DNA of 53,768 nt from DATMER01 sp035536935 (GCA_035536935.1 DATLNC010000256.1:1-53768); one strand, 5' to 3'. Positions 1 through 9,586 are shown, counted from the first letter of the stretch. A program made the numbers and translations. Notes: generated from the letters alone by a model not told the origin.

Positions 1-3000
1 GACGTCCTGGAGCCCGAGCCACCGTCTGAGCCGCTGGACGCCGACGCCGTGCGCACCCTGTTCGACCATCTGGCCGAGAGCGCCGTGGACCGGGTCACGG
101 CCGGCGGCTTCGTCAGCAGCCTCACCGGCCTGCCGTTCTCCGAGGCCGAGGTGGACGAGTACCGGGACCGCGTGCTCGCCCTGGCCGGGCCGTGGCTGCG
201 TCCCGGCGCCCGGGTGCTGGAGATCGGCAACGGCTCCGGCCTCCTCTTCTGGGAGATGGTGGCGCGGGGCTGCCGCTGCGTGGGTCTCGACCCTTCGCCG
301 CTCACCCAGGAGCGCAACCGCGAGCACGCCCGCCGGCACGGCATGGACGTGGAGCTGCGCACTGGCTTCGCGCACGAGATCGACGAGCTGCAGGGGAGCT
401 TCGATTTGATTCTTCTGGCCAGCACGATCCAGTTCTTCCCAGGCCGGCGGTATCTCGACCGGGTGCTGAGGGAGGCACTCGCGAAGCTCGCGCCTGGCGG
501 CGCGGTGCTCGTGGCCGACGTGCCGGATGCCCGGCATCACGCCCGGGGCAAGGTGCTGAGCCTGGACGAGGAGTGGTTCCGCGGGCTGCCTGCCGAGGTC
601 TCGGTCTTCCACCGGGAGGAGGGGTTCGAGAACGAGCTGCGGTTCCGGTATGACGTGGTGCTGAGGGCGGGAGAGGGGCGCCCCCGCCGGCGCAAGCGCC
701 TGTGGACCGGCTGGCACGTGGAGCGTTGCCGGGCCGAGCGCCTGCCGGTGGCGGCTTCGCCGGAGAGCGTGGCCTATGTCATCCATACCTCGGGATCGAC
801 CGGCCGGCCCAAGGGGATCGCGGTCCAGCACCGGCCGGTGGCGAACCTGATCCAGTGGCTCAACCCGGCGTTCGGGGTCGGGCCGCAGGACCGCGTCCTC
901 TTCGTTACCTCGCTCGCCTTCGACCTGTCGGTGTGGGACCTCTTCGGCATGCTCGCCGCGGGCGGCTCGATCCACGTGGCTTCCGAAGACGAGCTGCGCG
1001 ACCCCGGGGAGCTGGTGCGGCTGCTGCCCCGGGTGACGATCTGGGACTCGGCGCCCGCGGCCCTGGTGCAGCTCGCGCCGCTGTTCCCCTCTGTTCCCGA
1101 GGAGGAGAGCCGGCTGCGCCTGGTGATGCTGTCGGGCGACTGGATCCCGGTGACCTTGCCGGACCGGGTGCGGACGGCCTTTCCCGCCGCGCGGGTGATC
1201 AGCCTGGGCGGCGCGACCGAGGCCACGGTCTGGTCCAACTGGTATCCGATCGCGGAGGTGGACCCGCGCTGGCCGAGCATTCCGTACGGCCGGCCCATTG
1301 CGAACGCCCGCTACCATGTCCTGGACACTGCCTTGGAGCCTTGTCCCATCGGTGTGCCGGGCGACCTCTACATCGGCGGCGACTGCCTCTGCGTAGGCTA
1401 CGCGGGCCAGCCGGACCTGACCGCGGCATCCTTCCTCCCCGACCCTGGAGCGTGCGCGCGCCTTTATCGCACCGGCGATCGCGCCCGGTATCTCCCGGAT
1501 GGCAACCTGGAGTTCCTCGGCCGTGTCGACCATCAGGTGAAGATCCGGGGCTTCCGCATCGAGCTGGGAGAGATCGAGGCGACTCTCGCCCGCCATCCCG
1601 ACGTCCGGGAGGCTGCGGTGGTTGTGCGTGAAGACCGCCTCGTGGCCTACGTGGTCTCCCGCAACCCCTTCGATCTCTCCACTTATCTCCGCCGGACCCT
1701 GCCCGACTACATGATTCCTTCCGCCTTCGTCACCCTCGACGAGCTGCCGGTTACCGCCAACGGCAAGCTCGACCGCCGTGCCCTGCCGGCTCCGCGCAGG
1801 GAGGGCTCCGAGGACGCCGCCAATGTCGCCACGAGACCAGCCGAAGAGCGCCTCCTGGCGATCTGGCGGGAGGTCCTGGGCATCGAGCGCATCGGGATCC
1901 ATGACAGCTTCTTCGACCTGGGAGGCCACTCCCTCCTGGCCACCCAGCTCATTGCGCGGCTGCGCGAGTCGTTCGGGATCGAAGTGCACCTCCGCACGCT
2001 CTTCCAGGCTCCTACCGTGGCCGGCCTGGCAGCAGCCCTGGACGCCGAGGCCCCGGTATCCGCCGAGCCGCCGCTGGTCCCGATCCCCCGCGAGGGCGAC
2101 CTGCCGCTATCCGCCTCGCAGCTCCGGCAGTGGTTCCTGATGCAGCTCGATCCGGGAGATCCGGCGTACACTCTGCCGCTGTCCCTGGACCTGGAAGGCC
2201 GCCTCGATCCCGCGGCTCTCGAAGGTGCGCTGGCGGAGATCGTCCGCCGTCACGAAGTGCTGCGCACCACCTTCCCGTCCAAGAGAGGCCGGCCGGTCGC
2301 CATCGTGGGCCCCGCCTCTCTCTCCCTGCCGGGCGTGGATCTCTCCGCTCTCCCCGAAGCTCTCCGCGCACAGGAGGCTCTCCGGCTGGAGGCGGAGGAT
2401 CGGCCCTTCGATCTCGCCCGGGGACCCCTGCTGCGGCTCACCCTGCTGCGGCTGGGAGAGGAGAAGCATCGGCTTCTGCTCGCCGTCCATCACATCGTGT
2501 TCGACGGCTGGTCCCTGGGAGTCTTCACCCGCGAGCTGGCCGCGCTCCATGGCGGCTCGATCCTGCCGGAGCTGCCGGTCCAGTACGCCGACTACGCCGC
2601 CTGGCAGCGCGAGTGGCTGGCCGGGCCGGCCGCCGAGGCTCAGGTGGAATTCTGGAGATCGCGGCTCGACGGAGTGTCCCGCACCCTGGCGCTGCCTACC
2701 GACCGGCCGCGGCCTGCGGTGCAGTCCTCGCGCGGCGCTCTGGTCCCCCTGGAGCTTCTTCCGGACCTCCGTGCGTTCGCCGCCCGCGAGGGCGTCACCC
2801 TCTTCATGGCCGGGCTCGCGGCCTGGTCTGCGCTGCTCGCCCGCCATGCGGGGCAGGACGATTTCAACGTCGGCACCTTTGTGGCCAACCGCCGCCGCGA
2901 GGCCCTGGAGCACCTGCTGGGCCTCTTCGTGAACACCCTGGCGCTGCCCGTGGACCTCGCGGGAGACCCGGACGTCCGCGGCCTGCTGGCGCGCGTCCGG

Positions 3001-5220
3001 GAGAGCACCCTGGAAGCGTTCGAGCACCAGGAGCTGCCCTTCGAGCGCCTGCTGGAAGCGCTGGAGCTGGAGCGCGACCTTTCGCGCACGCCGCTCTTCC
3101 AGGTGCTCTTCGGCGTCCAGAACTTCGCGCTTCCGGCCTGCGCGGCGCGGGGGCTGACCATCCGGTCTCTCGCCGCGGCCGAGACCGACCGCATCCCCGG
3201 CGACCTGGCCCTCTGGATCTGGGAGGAGGGAGGTTCGATCTCCGGCTGGATCAAGTACGCCACGGACCTCTTCGATCGCACGACTGCGGTCCGCCTCTCC
3301 CGCCAGCTCGCCACGCTGCTCGCCGCCGCCGTCGCCGATCCCGGAGCGCGTCTCTCCGGCCTGCCGTTGCTCGAAGATGGAGAGCGCCACCAGCTTCTGC
3401 GGGAGTGGGGCACGGGGGCTCCGGCCCAGGCGGCGGAAGACTTGCTGACCGTGCCCGAGCGGATCTCGATCCAGGCGGCGCGCACGCCGGATGCAGCGGC
3501 CCTGGAGATGGGGGACGAGTGGCTCACCTACGCGGAGCTGGTCCAGCGGGCGGACGGCCTGGCCGCGGAACTGCGCCGGCGGGGCGCGGGTCCGGAAACG
3601 GTAGTAGGGCTCGCGATGGAGCGCTCCCCCGGACAGATCGTGGCGCTTCTGGGCATCCTGAGGGCCGGCGCCGCCTACCTGCCCCTCGATCCCGCGCTGC
3701 CGCCCGTCCGCCTCGCCCGCCTCGTCGAGGAGTCGGGAGCCTGGCTCGCGGTGGCCAGCCCGTCCGGGGCCGCGCGCCTGCCTGAGCTGCCGATTGACGT
3801 GTTGGTGCTGGACAATGAGCTCCTCAGCAAGTCGGGGGGTAAGGGCCCGGACCTCCACAACATGGCCTACGTCCTCTACACCTCGGGCTCCACCGGCACG
3901 CCCAAGGGCGTGGTGGTCGAGCACGCCTCCCTGAGCCGCTTCGTCACCACCTGTCTCGATCTCTACGGCTTCGCGCCGGGAGACCGGGTGCTGCAGTTCG
4001 CGCCCCTGAGCTTCGACATCAGCGTCGAGGAGATCTTCACCTGCCTGACCTCGGGGGCGACCCTGGTGCTGCGGGACGACGAGATGATCGCCTCGCCGTC
4101 GCACTTCCTCGCCCGCTGCCGGGAGCTGGGCATCACGGTGCTCGATCTGCCCACCGCCTACGGTCATGAGCTGGCCCCGGCTCTCGCCGCGGGCGTGCCC
4201 CTGCCGCCGGCGCTGCGGCTGCTCATCATCGCGGGAGAAAGGGCGCTGCCCGGCCCGATGGGAGACTGGCTGGCTGCCGGAGGAAACCGCCTGACCGTGC
4301 TGGACACCTACGGCCCCACCGAGAACACCGTCGTGGCGAGCGCCTGCGCGCTGCGCGATTCGGCCGAGCTGACCATCGGCCGCCCGATCCGCGGGGTGCG
4401 GATCTGGATCCTCGACGGCAAGATGCATCCGATGCCTCCGGGCGTGACCGGCGAGGTCTACCTGGGAGGAGCGGGAGTGGCGCGGGGCTATCTGAACCGT
4501 CCGGACCTGACCGCCGAGCGCTTCGTGCCCGCGCCCCATGGAGAGCGGCTCTATCGGACGGGCGACCTCGGCCGCTGGCTTGCGGACGGCCGCCTCGAAT
4601 TCGCCGGCCGGGTGGACGATCAGGTGAAGATCCGAGGCTTCCGCATCGAGCCCGGGGAGATCGCGGCGGTCCTCTCCAGTCATCCCGAAGTCCGCGAGGC
4701 GGCCGTGGTGGCGCGCTCCACTCCCTCCGGAGCGCGTCTGGCCGCCTACATGACGGGCTCCATCGAACCAGTCAGCCTGCGTGCCTGGCTCAAGGACAGG
4801 CTGCCCGCCTACATGGTGCCGCCGGACATCGTGCCGCTCGAGGCCCTGCCGTTGACTCCCAGCGGCAAGGTGGACCGCCGCGCCCTCCCCGAGCCCGAGG
4901 GACCTTCCCGCGAGCGCGCCTTCGCGCCGCCCATGTCGCCGATGTCATCCACCGGAGAGTTGCTGGCCGGCATCTGGAGTCAGCTCCTCGGCATCGGGCA
5001 GGTGGGCCTCTACGACGATTTCTTCGACCTGGGAGGCCACTCCCTCCTCGCGCCGCAGTTGCTCGCCCGCATCCAGGAGGCTTTCCAGGTGGACCTCCCC
5101 CTGCGCGTCCTCTTCGAGGCCCCCACGGTCGCGCAAATGTCGGCGATCCTCGAGGATGCCCTGCTGGCGCAGATCGAGGAGATGAGCGAGGAGGAGGCGG
5201 CGAGCCTGCTGGGGGCCTGA
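1..5220 (+). CDS. Nonribosomal peptide synthetase, 3' part: [A-]MT-A-T-C-A-T (5' truncated by the window)
   Basis: The reading frame is open from base 1, so the gene begins upstream; the GTG at 49 is only the first internal start. A class I SAM methyltransferase comes first, with the glycine-rich motif VLEIGNGSG at 214-240. After only about 40 residues of linker, adenylation motif A3 (TSGSTGRPKG, 787-816) follows. Motifs A1 and A2 are missing between the two, so the methyltransferase seems to sit inside the A domain between A2 and A3. A carrier domain follows (GGHS, Ser codon near 1930), then a condensation domain with intact HHIVFDG (2488-2508), a complete second A domain (A3 near 3883) and a second carrier domain (GGHS near 5035). 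By hand alignment the first A domain reads about DLWDMSLVWK, which resembles Cys-type codes. There is no thioesterase or reductase at the C-terminus. The protein is cytosolic. The product is unknown. Confidence 0.95.
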   Translation, partial: DVLEPEPPSEPLDADAVRTLFDHLAESAVDRVTAGGFVSSLTGLPFSEAEVDEYRDRVLALAGPWLRPGARVLEIGNGSGLLFWEMVARGCRCVGLDPSPLTQERNREHARRHGMDVELRTGFAHEIDELQGSFDLILLASTIQFFPGRRYLDRVLREALAKLAPGGAVLVADVPDARHHARGKVLSLDEEWFRGLPAEVSVFHREEGFENELRFRYDVVLRAGEGRPRRRKRLWTGWHVERCRAERLPVAASPESVAYVIHTSGSTGRPKGIAVQHRPVANLIQWLNPAFGVGPQDRVLFVTSLAFDLSVWDLFGMLAAGGSIHVASEDELRDPGELVRLLPRVTIWDSAPAALVQLAPLFPSVPEEESRLRLVMLSGDWIPVTLPDRVRTAFPAARVISLGGATEATVWSNWYPIAEVDPRWPSIPYGRPIANARYHVLDTALEPCPIGVPGDLYIGGDCLCVGYAGQPDLTAASFLPDPGACARLYRTGDRARYLPDGNLEFLGRVDHQVKIRGFRIELGEIEATLARHPDVREAAVVVREDRLVAYVVSRNPFDLSTYLRRTLPDYMIPSAFVTLDELPVTANGKLDRRALPAPRREGSEDAANVATRPAEERLLAIWREVLGIERIGIHDSFFDLGGHSLLATQLIARLRESFGIEVHLRTLFQAPTVAGLAAALDAEAPVSAEPPLVPIPREGDLPLSASQLRQWFLMQLDPGDPAYTLPLSLDLEGRLDPAALEGALAEIVRRHEVLRTTFPSKRGRPVAIVGPASLSLPGVDLSALPEALRAQEALRLEAEDRPFDLARGPLLRLTLLRLGEEKHRLLLAVHHIVFDGWSLGVFTRELAALHGGSILPELPVQYADYAAWQREWLAGPAAEAQVEFWRSRLDGVSRTLALPTDRPRPAVQSSRGALVPLELLPDLRAFAAREGVTLFMAGLAAWSALLARHAGQDDFNVGTFVANRRREALEHLLGLFVNTLALPVDLAGDPDVRGLLARVRESTLEAFEHQELPFERLLEALELERDLSRTPLFQVLFGVQNFALPACAARGLTIRSLAAAETDRIPGDLALWIWEEGGSISGWIKYATDLFDRTTAVRLSRQLATLLAAAVADPGARLSGLPLLEDGERHQLLREWGTGAPAQAAEDLLTVPERISIQAARTPDAAALEMGDEWLTYAELVQRADGLAAELRRRGAGPETVVGLAMERSPGQIVALLGILRAGAAYLPLDPALPPVRLARLVEESGAWLAVASPSGAARLPELPIDVLVLDNELLSKSGGKGPDLHNMAYVLYTSGSTGTPKGVVVEHASLSRFVTTCLDLYGFAPGDRVLQFAPLSFDISVEEIFTCLTSGATLVLRDDEMIASPSHFLARCRELGITVLDLPTAYGHELAPALAAGVPLPPALRLLIIAGERALPGPMGDWLAAGGNRLTVLDTYGPTENTVVASACALRDSAELTIGRPIRGVRIWILDGKMHPMPPGVTGEVYLGGAGVARGYLNRPDLTAERFVPAPHGERLYRTGDLGRWLADGRLEFAGRVDDQVKIRGFRIEPGEIAAVLSSHPEVREAAVVARSTPSGARLAAYMTGSIEPVSLRAWLKDRLPAYMVPPDIVPLEALPLTPSGKVDRRALPEPEGPSRERAFAPPMSPMSSTGELLAGIWSQLLGIGQVGLYDDFFDLGGHSLLAPQLLARIQEAFQVDLPLRVLFEAPTVAQMSAILEDALLAQIEEMSEEEAASLLGA

Positions 5221-5317
5221 AAAAAAGGCGGCCAACGTTCTTACTGCGTGTTTTGAGTTGTCTTCAGAGAACAACGGAGGGACCGCCTTACGGCACGGCC
5301 CCTCCGCTTTGCTGGCT

Positions 5318-5618
5318 CCCGATCCGGATGGGGATCATCCCGCTCCAGATGGGGGCCCTCCGATCCAGATGGGGAAGGCTCCGAGCTGGATGGGGAAGTC
5401 TCCGATCCCGGTGGGAGAGCTGCCCATCGAGATGACGGACATCCCCTTCCAGATGGGACCCTTCCGATCTTGATGGGGATTTCTCCGATCCCGATGGGGA
5501 AGGTCCCCACCCCGATGGGAGAGCTCGCCGTCTGACGGGGACCCCTCCGATCCCGATGGGCAAGACCCGCATCTGGATGGGGAAGGCTCCCATCCCGGTG
5601 CCGGTCGTCCCCATCTCC
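5318..5618. repeat. Degenerate 21-bp tandem array, about 14-15 units
   Basis: The core GATGGG (or close variants) recurs at 5327, 5348, 5368, 5389, 5410, 5431, 5452, 5472, 5493, 5514, 5534, 5555, 5576 and 5597, so spacing is 20 or 21 nt throughout. A typical unit reads roughly CTCCGATCCCGATGGGGAAG. Units differ at many positions but the period is kept. Translation would give heptapeptide repeats in some frames, but stops break the forward frame. The array lies between the NRPS stop codon and the CHAT operon. Function is unknown; an array with a period of two helical turns could be a protein-binding site, a structured RNA or a simple minisatellite. Confidence 0.85.
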
Positions 5619-6042
5619 TCCGAAATCAGCCCCTGACGTTTCGCGGAGTTCGCCGAGAAAAAGGGCGAGAGCCGTGTCCGCGTCCGGCTCTCCTGGCAGT
5701 TGGGGGAGAGAGGGCGCCTCGGCATCGCCGGCGCGCGGACCCCTCTTGAGCTCCTGGCTTTCGCCTATCCAGGAGCATGGATCCAAGTTTTCAAAGAACG
5801 CCCCCGGGCCGTGCTGCCGCCCGGCAGGAACTGTCTTATCCCTGAGGAGAGTGGCATGAATCCGTGACATCTCTCGCCGTTCTGTGTTTCTCACTGGCAT
5901 TGAACAAGTCAAAACGGTGGGAAGTGTACGCATACCGCTTGACAAACGTCAAGGCCCCTGCCAAACTCCTCCCTGCCTCCGTGTGCAGGCTCCCGGGGGT
6001 GGCGATGCGTCGGATGCTTCGGCAACGGGTCTTCTACGGCAA

Positions 6043-6310
6043 AAGTTGGCTCAGCTAAGGCTACGACGGGGCATCGTAAGGTTACGGTGTGCCGTCGTAA
6101 GTTGACGACGGGTCACCGTAACCTTAGCTGAGACGTTTTTCCTGGAGGCGGCTCAACTCTGGCGACGACGGGCCGCCGCCGCCGGAGATGAGCCAACTTC
6201 TCTCCAAGTTGAGGCAACTTGAGTTGACGGCGAGCCGTCGCTGCCGGAGATGAGCCAACTTCTCCTTGGCTGAGGCAACTTAAGTTGACGATGAGGTGCC
6301 GTCAACTTGT
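6043..6310. repeat. Strong hairpin plus two 62-bp direct repeats upstream of the CHAT gene
   Basis: A 50-nt hairpin spans 6077-6126. Its outer stem is 13 perfect pairs (6077-6089 with 6114-6126), then a 2x2 internal loop, then 7 perfect pairs (6092-6098 with 6105-6111) around a 6-nt loop. An 11-nt arm at 6050-6060 (CTCAGCTAAGG) is perfectly complementary to 6122-6132 and would compete with the outer stem. Two similar units follow, 6164-6225 and 6226-6286, each carrying GCCGGAGATGAGCCAACTTC. The segment ends in a 9-bp inverted repeat (6282-6290 with 6300-6308). The sequence AAGTTGGCTC (6043-6052) recurs inverted at 6190-6199 and 6252-6261. It could be a structured RNA, a MITE-like element or a regulatory leader. 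Confidence 0.8.
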
Positions 6311-6419
6311 TTTGGCGGGTGTTCATTGACAATCGATGGACTTCTTTTCAAGGCCGGGGACGGGCCCGTGCCGGGGGTCCGTCCCTCCCGCCATTCGTGT
6401 ATATAGTCGAGCAACCGCC

Positions 6420-9400
6420 ATGAGGGTTCCCTCTACAGCCCTGTTCCTGCTTGCCGGATCGCTCCTGGTCTTTTCCGCACCGGGCCGGCCGGAAGAACCG
6501 GAAGAGCTGCTCCGGCCGGGCCAGCCGCGCGAGCGTGCGATCGCGGAGGGGGAGACCCACGTCTACCACTTGGACGCCGGAGAGGGCCCTGTCGTCGTCA
6601 CCGTCGAGCAGCAGGGTATCGATCTCATTGCCGAGGGGGACGCCATTGCTGTCGACTCTCCCAACAGCCGTTGGGGTCCGGAAGTTCTGGTCGTGCCTGC
6701 TGCTGCCATGGGGCAGCGAATCGAGGTGCGATCCGGGCAGTCCGCTGCGCCGGGGCGCTACACGATCCGGGCCGAGGCGCTGGACGCTAGGCGCGGACCC
6801 GCCTTCCAGGCGATGAGCCGTGCCGGCCAGCTGGTGGCCGGCTCGCCTGAGGCGCGGCACGAGGCCCTGTCCGCATACCGCGAAGCCCTGGCGGTATGGC
6901 GCGCGCTCGGCGAGCGCCGCTGGGAGGCCGAGGCCGTGCTCGACATTGCCGCGCTGGAACAGCAGATGGGTGACCTGGGAGCCGCGGTGGCGGACCTTCG
7001 GCAAGCCTTGGCGCTCTGGCGGGCTCTCTCCGAGCCCCGCCGTGTGGCCGACGTCTTGAACCTGCTCGGGCGGGCCCAGCGGAGCTCCGGCAATGTCGAG
7101 ACGGTGCGCGCTGCTCTCGAAGAGGCCCTTGCCCTCTGGAGAAGCCTGGGAGAGAAGGCCGAGGAAAAGGAGAGCCGCAACGAGCTCTGCCTGCTGGAGC
7201 AGACGAGCGGCTCTCCGCCGGCGGCGCGCGCCTGTTTCGAAGAGCTGCTGGCGCTTCACCGCGAACAAGGCAACCTGAAGGGCGAGGCCACGGTCCGCAA
7301 CAACATCGGCGGGGTCTTCGATCTGTTGGGCGAGCCTGACGCCGCCTTGGACCAGTATGGAAAAGCGCTGGCTTTGTGGCAGGAGCTCGGCGACCGTACC
7401 GAGCAGGCCAGGACGCTCAACAATATCGCCGTGGTCCACCGCGCCCTGGGTGAGTGGCAGGAGGCGTTGCGCGTCTACGGGCGAGTGCGCGAGCTCCTGC
7501 CTACGATCAGCGACCATACCCAGAAGGCTTCGCTGCTCAACAATGTCGGCTTTGCCTACAACAGCCTGGGGGAGCCGCAGCGGGCCTTGACGCTCTTCGA
7601 GGAAGCCCTGAAGCTGCGCCGCGAGACCGGTGACCGCCGGGGCGAGGTCATCACCCTGAACAACCTCGGCGCCGCCTGGCGCGATCTGGGCGATTCGGAG
7701 AAGGCGCTCGACCATCACCGTCAGGCTCTCGAACGGGCCGTCGCTCTGGGTGATCTCCGGCAGCAGGCGCACTCGCGGCTGGGGCTCTCCCAGGCCCACC
7801 TCGAGGCCGGAGATCCCGCGGCGGCTCTGCGCGAGATCGATCCCGCCCTCGCCTATTTCCGGGAGATCGGCCTCCGCGGCAGAGAGGCGCAGGCTCTCCA
7901 GGTGCAGGGGCGTGCGCTCGCCCTCGCCGGCCGGCCAAGGGAGGCGCTGCCCAAGCTGCGGGAGGTTCTGGAGCGGCACCGGACCCTTCGCGATCGCGCC
8001 GGGGAGGCCGAGGCGCTCCACGCGCTGGCCACGGTGGAGCGGTCCCTTGGGCTCCTCGACGAGGCGCGCAGTCATGCCGAGCAGGCAGTCGCGCAGGTGG
8101 AGGAGCTGCGCACCGGTTTCGTCAGCCCCGACCTGCGCGCCGCCTTTCTCGCCACCCGCCGGCGCGCCTACGAGCTGCGGATCGACCTGCTCATGGACCG
8201 GCACGCCGCCTACCCGCAAGGAGGCCACGACCGCGCGGCGTTCGAGATCAGCGAGCAGGCCCGCGCGCGCACCCTGCTCGACTCCCTGCTCGGGGGAGCC
8301 GGCCGCACCGGGAGCGCGGCGCCTGCCGCGCTGCTCGAGCGGCGGCAGCTCCTCCGCCGCCGCTTGAGCGTCAAGGCCGGAGGCGGCAAGAGCGCCGAGG
8401 GCGAGACCGAAACGCTCCTCGCCGAGCTCGACGGTGTCGAAGCCGAGATCCGCCGGAACGATCCGCGCTATGCAGCCTTCAGCGAGCCGCCGTCGATCGG
8501 CCCTGGCGAGTTGGCGAGGTTGCTCGATCCGGGCACCCTGCTCCTCGAGTACGCGCTGGGCGAGGAGCGGAGCTTCCTCTGGGCGGTGGATGCGAAGGGG
8601 CTGCGCAGCTTCGTCCTCCCCCGGCGGAAAGAGATCGAGAGGCTCGTGCGCGAGGTCTACGAGGAACTGAGCACGGTCGGCACCGAAGCCGCTCGCCAGG
8701 CAGAAGCGAAGGAGCTCCTGAGCCGGATCCTGCTGGGGCCCGTCTGGGGAGAGACGGGGCAGATCCAGCGCCTGATCGTGGTTCCCGACGGGGCTCTTCA
8801 CGTCCTCTCCTTCGCCGCGTTGCCGGTGCCCGGAGCCCAGCAGCCTCTTCTGGAAAGACAGGAGGTCGTCTACATCCCGTCGGCGACCACCCTGGCCCTG
8901 GAGCGGCAGCGGCTGGAGGGGCGGCCTCCGGCGCCCATGCTGGCTGCCGTCCTCGCCGATCCGGTTTTCGGGCAGGAGTCTGGCTTCGAGCGCCTGCCCT
9001 CCTCCCGGCGCGAGGCCGATGCGATCTCGGCCCTGGCCCCCGCCGGTCAGGTGTGGAGCGCGCTCGACTATGCGGCCAGCCGGGAGGGCGCGCTCTCCGG
9101 CAAGCTGCGGTCCTATCGCATCGTCCACTTCGCCACGCACGGCGTTGCCGACACCCGCAACCCGGAGATGTCCGGCCTGGTGCTCTCTCTCGTCGATGCT
9201 GCCGGCCGGCCGCGGGAGGGCTACCTCGGCCTGACCGACATCTACGAGCTGGACCTCGCCGCCGATCTGGTGGTCCTGTCGGGCTGCCGGACCGCGCTCG
9301 GCAAGGAGGTCCGCGGCGAGGGCCTGATGGGCCTGACGCGCGGGTTCCTCTATGCTGGCGTACCGCGTGTGGTGGGAAGCCTCTGGCCGGTCCAGGACCG

Positions 9401-9563
9401 CACCACGGCGGAGCTGATGTCCCGCTTCTACAAAGCCATGTGGCAGGGCGGCCTGCCCCCCGCGGCGGCCTTGCGTGCAGCCCAGCGCTCGCTCCGCGCC
9501 GAGCCGCGATACCGTGATCCCTACTCCTGGGCCGGGTTCGTGCTCCAGGGCGACTGGCGGTGA
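6420..9563 (+). CDS. Secreted TPR-CHAT domain protein (caspase-like peptidase)
   Basis: The ATG at 6420 is chosen because it opens a signal peptide (MRVPSTALFLLAGSLLVFSA); an upstream in-frame ATG at 6336 would put 28 unrelated residues before it. A short beta-rich segment follows, then about ten tetratricopeptide repeats (roughly residues 120-580) with recurrent LNNxG and ALxxY patterns. The C-terminal third is a CHAT domain. Its dyad is intact: His907 in FATHG and Cys956 in SGCRTA, 49 residues apart. CHAT peptidases belong to the caspase/separase clan and usually act with TPR partners or substrates. The protein is 1047 aa and heads a run of genes including a sigma factor and a putative anti-sigma. 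The signal peptide suggests an extracytoplasmic location. A TATAGT box lies at 6402-6407, 12 nt before the start. Substrate unknown. Confidence 0.9.
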   Translation: MRVPSTALFLLAGSLLVFSAPGRPEEPEELLRPGQPRERAIAEGETHVYHLDAGEGPVVVTVEQQGIDLIAEGDAIAVDSPNSRWGPEVLVVPAAAMGQRIEVRSGQSAAPGRYTIRAEALDARRGPAFQAMSRAGQLVAGSPEARHEALSAYREALAVWRALGERRWEAEAVLDIAALEQQMGDLGAAVADLRQALALWRALSEPRRVADVLNLLGRAQRSSGNVETVRAALEEALALWRSLGEKAEEKESRNELCLLEQTSGSPPAARACFEELLALHREQGNLKGEATVRNNIGGVFDLLGEPDAALDQYGKALALWQELGDRTEQARTLNNIAVVHRALGEWQEALRVYGRVRELLPTISDHTQKASLLNNVGFAYNSLGEPQRALTLFEEALKLRRETGDRRGEVITLNNLGAAWRDLGDSEKALDHHRQALERAVALGDLRQQAHSRLGLSQAHLEAGDPAAALREIDPALAYFREIGLRGREAQALQVQGRALALAGRPREALPKLREVLERHRTLRDRAGEAEALHALATVERSLGLLDEARSHAEQAVAQVEELRTGFVSPDLRAAFLATRRRAYELRIDLLMDRHAAYPQGGHDRAAFEISEQARARTLLDSLLGGAGRTGSAAPAALLERRQLLRRRLSVKAGGGKSAEGETETLLAELDGVEAEIRRNDPRYAAFSEPPSIGPGELARLLDPGTLLLEYALGEERSFLWAVDAKGLRSFVLPRRKEIERLVREVYEELSTVGTEAARQAEAKELLSRILLGPVWGETGQIQRLIVVPDGALHVLSFAALPVPGAQQPLLERQEVVYIPSATTLALERQRLEGRPPAPMLAAVLADPVFGQESGFERLPSSRREADAISALAPAGQVWSALDYAASREGALSGKLRSYRIVHFATHGVADTRNPEMSGLVLSLVDAAGRPREGYLGLTDIYELDLAADLVVLSGCRTALGKEVRGEGLMGLTRGFLYAGVPRVVGSLWPVQDRTTAELMSRFYKAMWQGGLPPAAALRAAQRSLRAEPRYRDPYSWAGFVLQGDWR

Positions 9564-9586
9564 GATAGCCGGCTGCCTCGCGACAG
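9560..9586 (+). promoter_or_regulatory. 27-nt motif overlapping the CHAT stop codon (copy 1)
   Basis: GTGAGATAGCCGG is followed by 9 variable bases and GACAG. The same arrangement, with the same total length and the same 18 fixed bases, recurs at 11481-11507. In both cases the gene's TGA stop lies inside the motif and a small ORF begins 54-71 nt downstream. It may be a leader, a processing site or a binding site. Confidence 0.5.

Larger units (their letters stand above)
5221..6419. other. Gene-poor 1.2-kb intergenic region rich in repeats and hairpins
   Basis: I see no convincing gene here. The first third is a degenerate 21-bp tandem array and the last third is a hairpin and direct-repeat block, both listed separately. 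Between them are an 8-bp inverted repeat at 5751-5758/5770-5777 and a TTGACA at 5939-5944 with CAAACT 17 nt downstream, a weak candidate promoter pointing toward the hairpin block. Short open frames across the array (up to 234 codons on the minus strand) are low-complexity heptad translations of the DNA repeat, without a credible ribosome binding site. Confidence 0.6.

Noticed and set aside
2107..4683. Long antisense open frame opposite the NRPS
   Set aside because: It is a shadow of high-GC coding on the plus strand; it has no recognisable domains and the plus-strand frame has clear NRPS motifs throughout.
5318..5618. CRISPR array
   Set aside because: Units are head-to-tail, degenerate and have no spacers; no cas genes are near.
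5241..5945. Open frames with PIGIGEI-like heptads across the 21-bp array
   Set aside because: The heptads simply translate the DNA repeat; frames are broken on the plus strand and no convincing ribosome binding site is present. A repeat protein cannot be fully excluded.
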